The notes under the pieces are model-generated. The model had not been told where the DNA came from. It made no database searches and saw only the letters and a program-made list of their open reading frames with translations. Shown here in pieces: positions 6,019 through 8,693 of a stretch of 8,693 nucleotides of DNA (position 1 is its first letter; each line of letters begins with the position of its first letter). A program made the translations under genes and the position numbers. Source of the stretch: an uncultured Eubacteriales bacterium (lineage in GTDB: Bacteria; Bacillota; Clostridia; Oscillospirales; Acutalibacteraceae); the NCBI GenBank assembly GCA_934476025.1, contig CAKSNI010000035.1, positions 1-8,693 of the forward strand, in the 5' to 3' direction.

Positions 6019-6679
6019 ATCTGCAGTTAGGACATTTATTGTTTTTGCGTTTTACTCTTGCTGCTATTGGGGCCATATATTCTGAACCACAGGAAGAGCA
6101 GACGAACCAAGCTTGTTTTTGTGAGTTGGCGCTGAAGTCATATGGGGTTGTATCCCCGTTCTTAATTGGATGCCATTCAGCAATTAGGTCTGGATTTTGG
6201 AATCCTGCTGATGCACAAGTTGGACAACTGATATTTCGTCTCATTAGTGCAGCGGGGGATGCTTCGTATTTATGGCCGTTCTTGCAGAGCCAAGAGAATG
6301 TTTTGTTAGAATACACTGAAACGGTCTTGGGATCAGTATCATTGTTTGCTTCGTAATCCCATTCCTCAAGAAGCTCAGGACGCTCTTCAAAAAAGTTGTT
6401 GTTCTTCTGCTCACAGTGAGGGCAGTTTTTTAGTTTGACCTGCAAAGAGATTCTGCGCGTCCATTCGTGACCGTTCTCGCATTGCCAGGTAATTAGCCCG
6501 GTAAATGTGGGTGGAATGAGGTAGGGATCTAATTTGTTTTTGGAACTCCAATAGGGAAGTAGTTCAGGAAAGTTTTGTGCAAAAGAACCGTTACGTGCTT
6601 TTCCGCAAACGGGACAATACCCGCGACGAACTCTTTGATGAGGGGATTCAATTATCTCGTGGTTAGCCAAAGCATTCAA
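6017..6679 (-). CDS. Repetitive zinc-ribbon protein (DUF4379-like), probably 5'-truncated
   Basis: The frame gives 220 residues of repeated treble-clef/zinc-ribbon modules of the type in PF14311 (DUF4379). Each complete module has a [FRN]PxLxxxW lead, a middle CxxGHxW-like pair and a closing CPxC pair. Modules cover about 38-89 (Cys67/His71, Cys86/Cys89), 100-155 (Cys132/His136, Cys152/Cys155) and 163-219 (Cys194/Cys197 replacing the C..H pair, Cys216/Cys219). A closing pair, Cys22/Cys25, near the N-terminus has no opening half. The only starts are TTG codons (6679 or 6670) without a ribosome binding site. The frame stays open back to 6757, just behind the glycosidase stop, without ATG, GTG or TTG. 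Such modules are linked to nucleic-acid binding; the function here is unknown. It is probably a remnant read through from the glycosidase transcript. Confidence 0.75.
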   Translation of the reverse strand: MNALANHEIIESPHQRVRRGYCPVCGKARNGSFAQNFPELLPYWSSKNKLDPYLIPPTFTGLITWQCENGHEWTRRISLQVKLKNCPHCEQKNNNFFEERPELLEEWDYEANNDTDPKTVSVYSNKTFSWLCKNGHKYEASPAALMRRNISCPTCASAGFQNPDLIAEWHPIKNGDTTPYDFSANSQKQAWFVCSSCGSEYMAPIAARVKRKNNKCPNCR

Positions 6680-6749
6680 ACCCGAATCAGATTTTGGGAT
6701 ATGAATTTCACGCTCTGACTTCGTTAAAATACTCGTGAATCCGTTAACC

Positions 6750-8246
6750 TTAAAATTTCAAAGTTTCAACATTGCCGTCCCAGTGCAATTCAACCGTTAC
6801 GGGAGCATCACCGACAACTGAAATGTTGGGTTTTTCGCCCTTGTTTCTGGCTTCGCAGACAATATCGTAGGTGGTGTTGCTGAAAGGATAACGCATAACG
6901 CCGTGTTTTTCGGTGCGGTTTACATACCACACGATTTTATTTTCCTTTGCATTCGGTCTGATACCGAAAACATACTCAAACAAAACGGCAATCGGCACGA
7001 TACCTGTCCAACCGACAAAATCTTTAGCAGCGGGGTTACCGTGGTCAACAAATTCGGGAGCATAATTTTCCCAAAGAGTGCCTGTCTTTAAGAATACGTC
7101 AACAACATTTTTAACGTGATTTTCGGCAATTTCATAAGCCAAATCATTGTAACCTATGCGGTCAAGACCTTTAAGTACCATATAGTTTGTCGGTGCCCAG
7201 ACACCGCCGCACCAATAGTAACCGTTTTCTTTGTAACTCGGGTTGTCGGCAGAAAGTGTCGGAACGCGGTGTGGTCTTTTGAACTCATTTTCATTATCGA
7301 GATGTGCAACAAAGGGTGCAATTCTCTCGCTCGGAACTATGTCGGCAATGAGTGTCCAATAAGCGCCGATTGTCTTAACGTAATTGAGTTCTCCGTTACG
7401 CCACATATCATAATAATAAGAAGATTTTTCGTCCCAAAGAAGTTCGTTAACCTGTTTTGTCAAGAAGTCAATTTCTTCTTGCAATTCTTTAGTTTCGTCT
7501 ACTCTGTCGAGGATTTCAGCCATTTTGATGAGCAATTTTGCACTCATAATCTGCTGAACGGTTGCGTCCAGCCATACCATATGTCCGTGTGAGAATTCGG
7601 GGCAGTAATGTGCTTCTTGACGGGGCTGATTATCCATACCGCAACCCCAACCCGTTGTCCAATAAAGACCGTTGGGCCAAGTGCGGTTAGCCTTAATCCA
7701 ATTATAATAAGCAAAAAGCGGGTCAAAAACTTCTTTAATACGGCTGATATCACCGGTGGCGTTGTAATATTCCCACTCGCACCAAGCCAAGATGTTAGGA
7801 CCGGTACTTGACGGGTCGTGACGGTGGAACCGTTCACCGTTCTCGGTCTCGCAAATTTCACGGCTGATAAAACCGTCTTTGTGCTGATTTGCATAGAAAT
7901 TGTCGAGAGTTTTTTGGAAATTGAAAATTTCACCTGCATATTTGCCGAACATCATCATAAAAGAAGAGTCCCACATAAATGTAAAACCGTTAAAAGCAGT
8001 GTCGATAAAATTAGAAATCAAACCGCTTTCTTTTACAGGTTGACGAAGATTTGAAAAAGCAATCTGCCAAGCCTTGTTGTAGCAGTCGATAGCATCCTTA
8101 TGTCCCTCCCAGATGGGTAAAGGAAGTTTGTTCTCGGCATCCTTGTAGGTCGGCAAAGCCTTTTCCTCAACCTCACGGGTTAAGAAAACATTTTTCTCAA
8201 CGCGGGGGTCGGGTATGTAGGTGCAATCGTTGTTTCTTGTGTACAT
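6750..8246 (-). CDS. Trehalase/GH63-like (alpha/alpha)6-barrel glycoside hydrolase, cytoplasmic
   Basis: This 498-residue enzyme belongs to the clan that includes trehalase (GH37) and GH63 glucosidases, close to the mannosylglycerate-hydrolase-like (MGH1-like) barrel. Visible signatures are FMWDSSFMMMFGKY (90-103), GWGCGMDNQPR (199-209) with Asp205 as likely general acid, and WCGGVWAPTNYMVLKG (345-360). GTLWENYAPE (389-398) supplies Glu393 as likely base, and DFVGWTGIVPIAVLFEY (409-425) is also typical. A short beta-rich C-terminal region follows from about 430. There is no signal peptide, so it should act on small intracellular glycosides; the substrate cannot be read from the sequence. The ATG at 8246 has a good binding site (AAGGAGA, 8259-8253). 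It begins 18 bases after the end of the decayed ribF. No transport or sugar regulator gene is in view. It is the only clearly intact protein gene to the right of the tRNA. Confidence 0.9.
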   Translation of the reverse strand: MYTRNNDCTYIPDPRVEKNVFLTREVEEKALPTYKDAENKLPLPIWEGHKDAIDCYNKAWQIAFSNLRQPVKESGLISNFIDTAFNGFTFMWDSSFMMMFGKYAGEIFNFQKTLDNFYANQHKDGFISREICETENGERFHRHDPSSTGPNILAWCEWEYYNATGDISRIKEVFDPLFAYYNWIKANRTWPNGLYWTTGWGCGMDNQPRQEAHYCPEFSHGHMVWLDATVQQIMSAKLLIKMAEILDRVDETKELQEEIDFLTKQVNELLWDEKSSYYYDMWRNGELNYVKTIGAYWTLIADIVPSERIAPFVAHLDNENEFKRPHRVPTLSADNPSYKENGYYWCGGVWAPTNYMVLKGLDRIGYNDLAYEIAENHVKNVVDVFLKTGTLWENYAPEFVDHGNPAAKDFVGWTGIVPIAVLFEYVFGIRPNAKENKIVWYVNRTEKHGVMRYPFSNTTYDIVCEARNKGEKPNISVVGDAPVTVELHWDGNVETLKF

Positions 8247-8252
8247 TAAATC

Positions 8253-8259
8253 TCTCCTT
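8253..8259 (-). promoter_or_regulatory. Ribosome binding site of the glycoside hydrolase
   Basis: AAGGAGA on the minus strand with a seven-base gap from GGAG to the ATG at 8246. It lies directly after the TAA (8267-8265) that closes the residual ribF frame, so the hydrolase was probably the next gene in a ribF transcript. Confidence 0.85.
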
Positions 8260-8264
8260 TTATA

Positions 8265-8693
8265 TTAATTAATTGATTTTTGAATGTCTTTTTCGATAGC
8301 CTCAGTTAAGTTTTTCAAACTATCGAAAATATTTTATAAATTTAATTTCAACCGTTTTGCCGTAAAGGTCGCCCTCAAAACTATAATATAGGTTTCGCTC
8401 AAAGGTTTGTCGAGCAAAAAAGTCGGCCTTAAACCTATATTGGTAACCGACGGGTATTCGGCCCCGTCAACCACAGTGCAAGTGGCATAAACTGCAAATT
8501 TCGGCATAACCAAACAAGAGTCAGGCAGAATGTTTGCGGTCGGAAAACCGATAGCCATACCTCGTCTGTCACCGCCGATAACCTCGCCTTTGAAGGAAAA
8601 ATATCTGCCGAGCAATTTTGAAGCAAAGCCTACGTCACCGTTTTCGATTAACTGTCTGATAAAACTTGGCGAAATGGTGGTGTCGGCATACTC
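8265..8693 (-). pseudogene. ribF: ribF, riboflavin kinase/FAD synthetase, 3' part with two frame disruptions (partial at window edge)
   Basis: RibF phosphorylates riboflavin to FMN and adenylates FMN to FAD. From the window edge the frame reads EYADTTISPSFIRQLIENGD, matching the end of the synthetase domain, then LLGRYFSFKGEVIGGDRRG and GFPTAN of the kinase domain, then NIGLRPTF and ETYII. At about 8374-8377 the frame shifts: one missing T in TTTT would restore EGDLYGKTVEIKFIKYF. At about 8324-8330 it breaks again: after KYF the normal RDEKK-like residues are absent, and FDSLKNLTEAIEKDIQKSIN resumes in another frame up to TAA 8267-8265. Read literally, translation ends at 8334 and loses the last kinase segment. 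Because ribF is normally essential, another intact copy should exist, unless these are sequencing errors. The 5' half lies outside the window. Confidence 0.75.
8291..8328. repeat. 9-bp perfect inverted repeat at the second ribF break
   Basis: TTTCGATAG (8291-8299) and CTATCGAAA (8320-8328) flank 20 bases. The right arm coincides with the place where residues appear to be missing from RibF. No U-run follows on either strand, so it is not a convincing terminator. It could be chance in coding sequence. Confidence 0.45.

Noticed and set aside
4621..6679. A new defence system made of the McrC-like nuclease, SHOCT peptide and zinc-ribbon protein
   Set aside because: The nuclease lacks its 5' end and has an internal stop, the SHOCT piece has no start, the zinc-ribbon gene has no credible start, and no McrB-type motor is present. 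The cluster reads as remnants, not a working system.
8265..8693. Functional link between ribF (flavin supply) and the flavin-dependent Rnf complex
   Set aside because: The two are over 4 kb apart, in separate transcription units, and ribF appears broken.

Overview
The window looks like the chromosome of a Gram-positive anaerobe of the class Clostridia. The evidence is an rnfCDGEA operon in the clostridial gene order, strong AGGAGG-type ribosome binding sites, and several GTG starts. I cannot name a genus.

Left part (1-4140, all minus strand, visibly GC-rich): rnfC, rnfD, rnfG, rnfE and the first 117 codons of rnfA, which runs off the left edge. Together they encode most of the membrane-bound Rnf complex, which moves electrons between ferredoxin and NAD+ and couples this to ion translocation. 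rnfB would be expected just outside. The five genes overlap at every junction and are read from one recognisable promoter at about 4110-4138, which is followed by a hairpin in the leader. All cofactor signatures are intact: two [4Fe-4S] motifs in RnfC, the FMN-attachment threonines of RnfD and RnfG, and the intramembrane cysteines of RnfA and RnfE.

Middle (4200-4620): an initiator tRNA-Met on the plus strand with its own promoter and a strong terminator. It is followed by about 250 bases without a gene, packed with inverted repeats.

Right part (4621-8693, visibly more AT-rich): a stretch of gene decay around one intact gene. Reading from the right edge leftward on the minus strand there is the 3' part of ribF (FAD synthesis) with two frame disruptions, then an intact 498-residue trehalase/GH63-like glycoside hydrolase, then a repetitive zinc-ribbon protein with no credible start. 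Next comes a short plus-strand remnant with a SHOCT-like C-terminus, and finally a McrC/LlaJI-type restriction nuclease that lacks its 5' end and carries one in-frame TAA just before its catalytic domain. The mcrC and SHOCT remnants lie head to head and both lack their 5' ends, as expected if a deletion removed the DNA between two divergent genes, probably including an mcrB partner.

I see no intact novel defence system. The most informative signals are the scars of a lost restriction locus next to a tRNA gene, and the tight translational coupling of the rnf genes.
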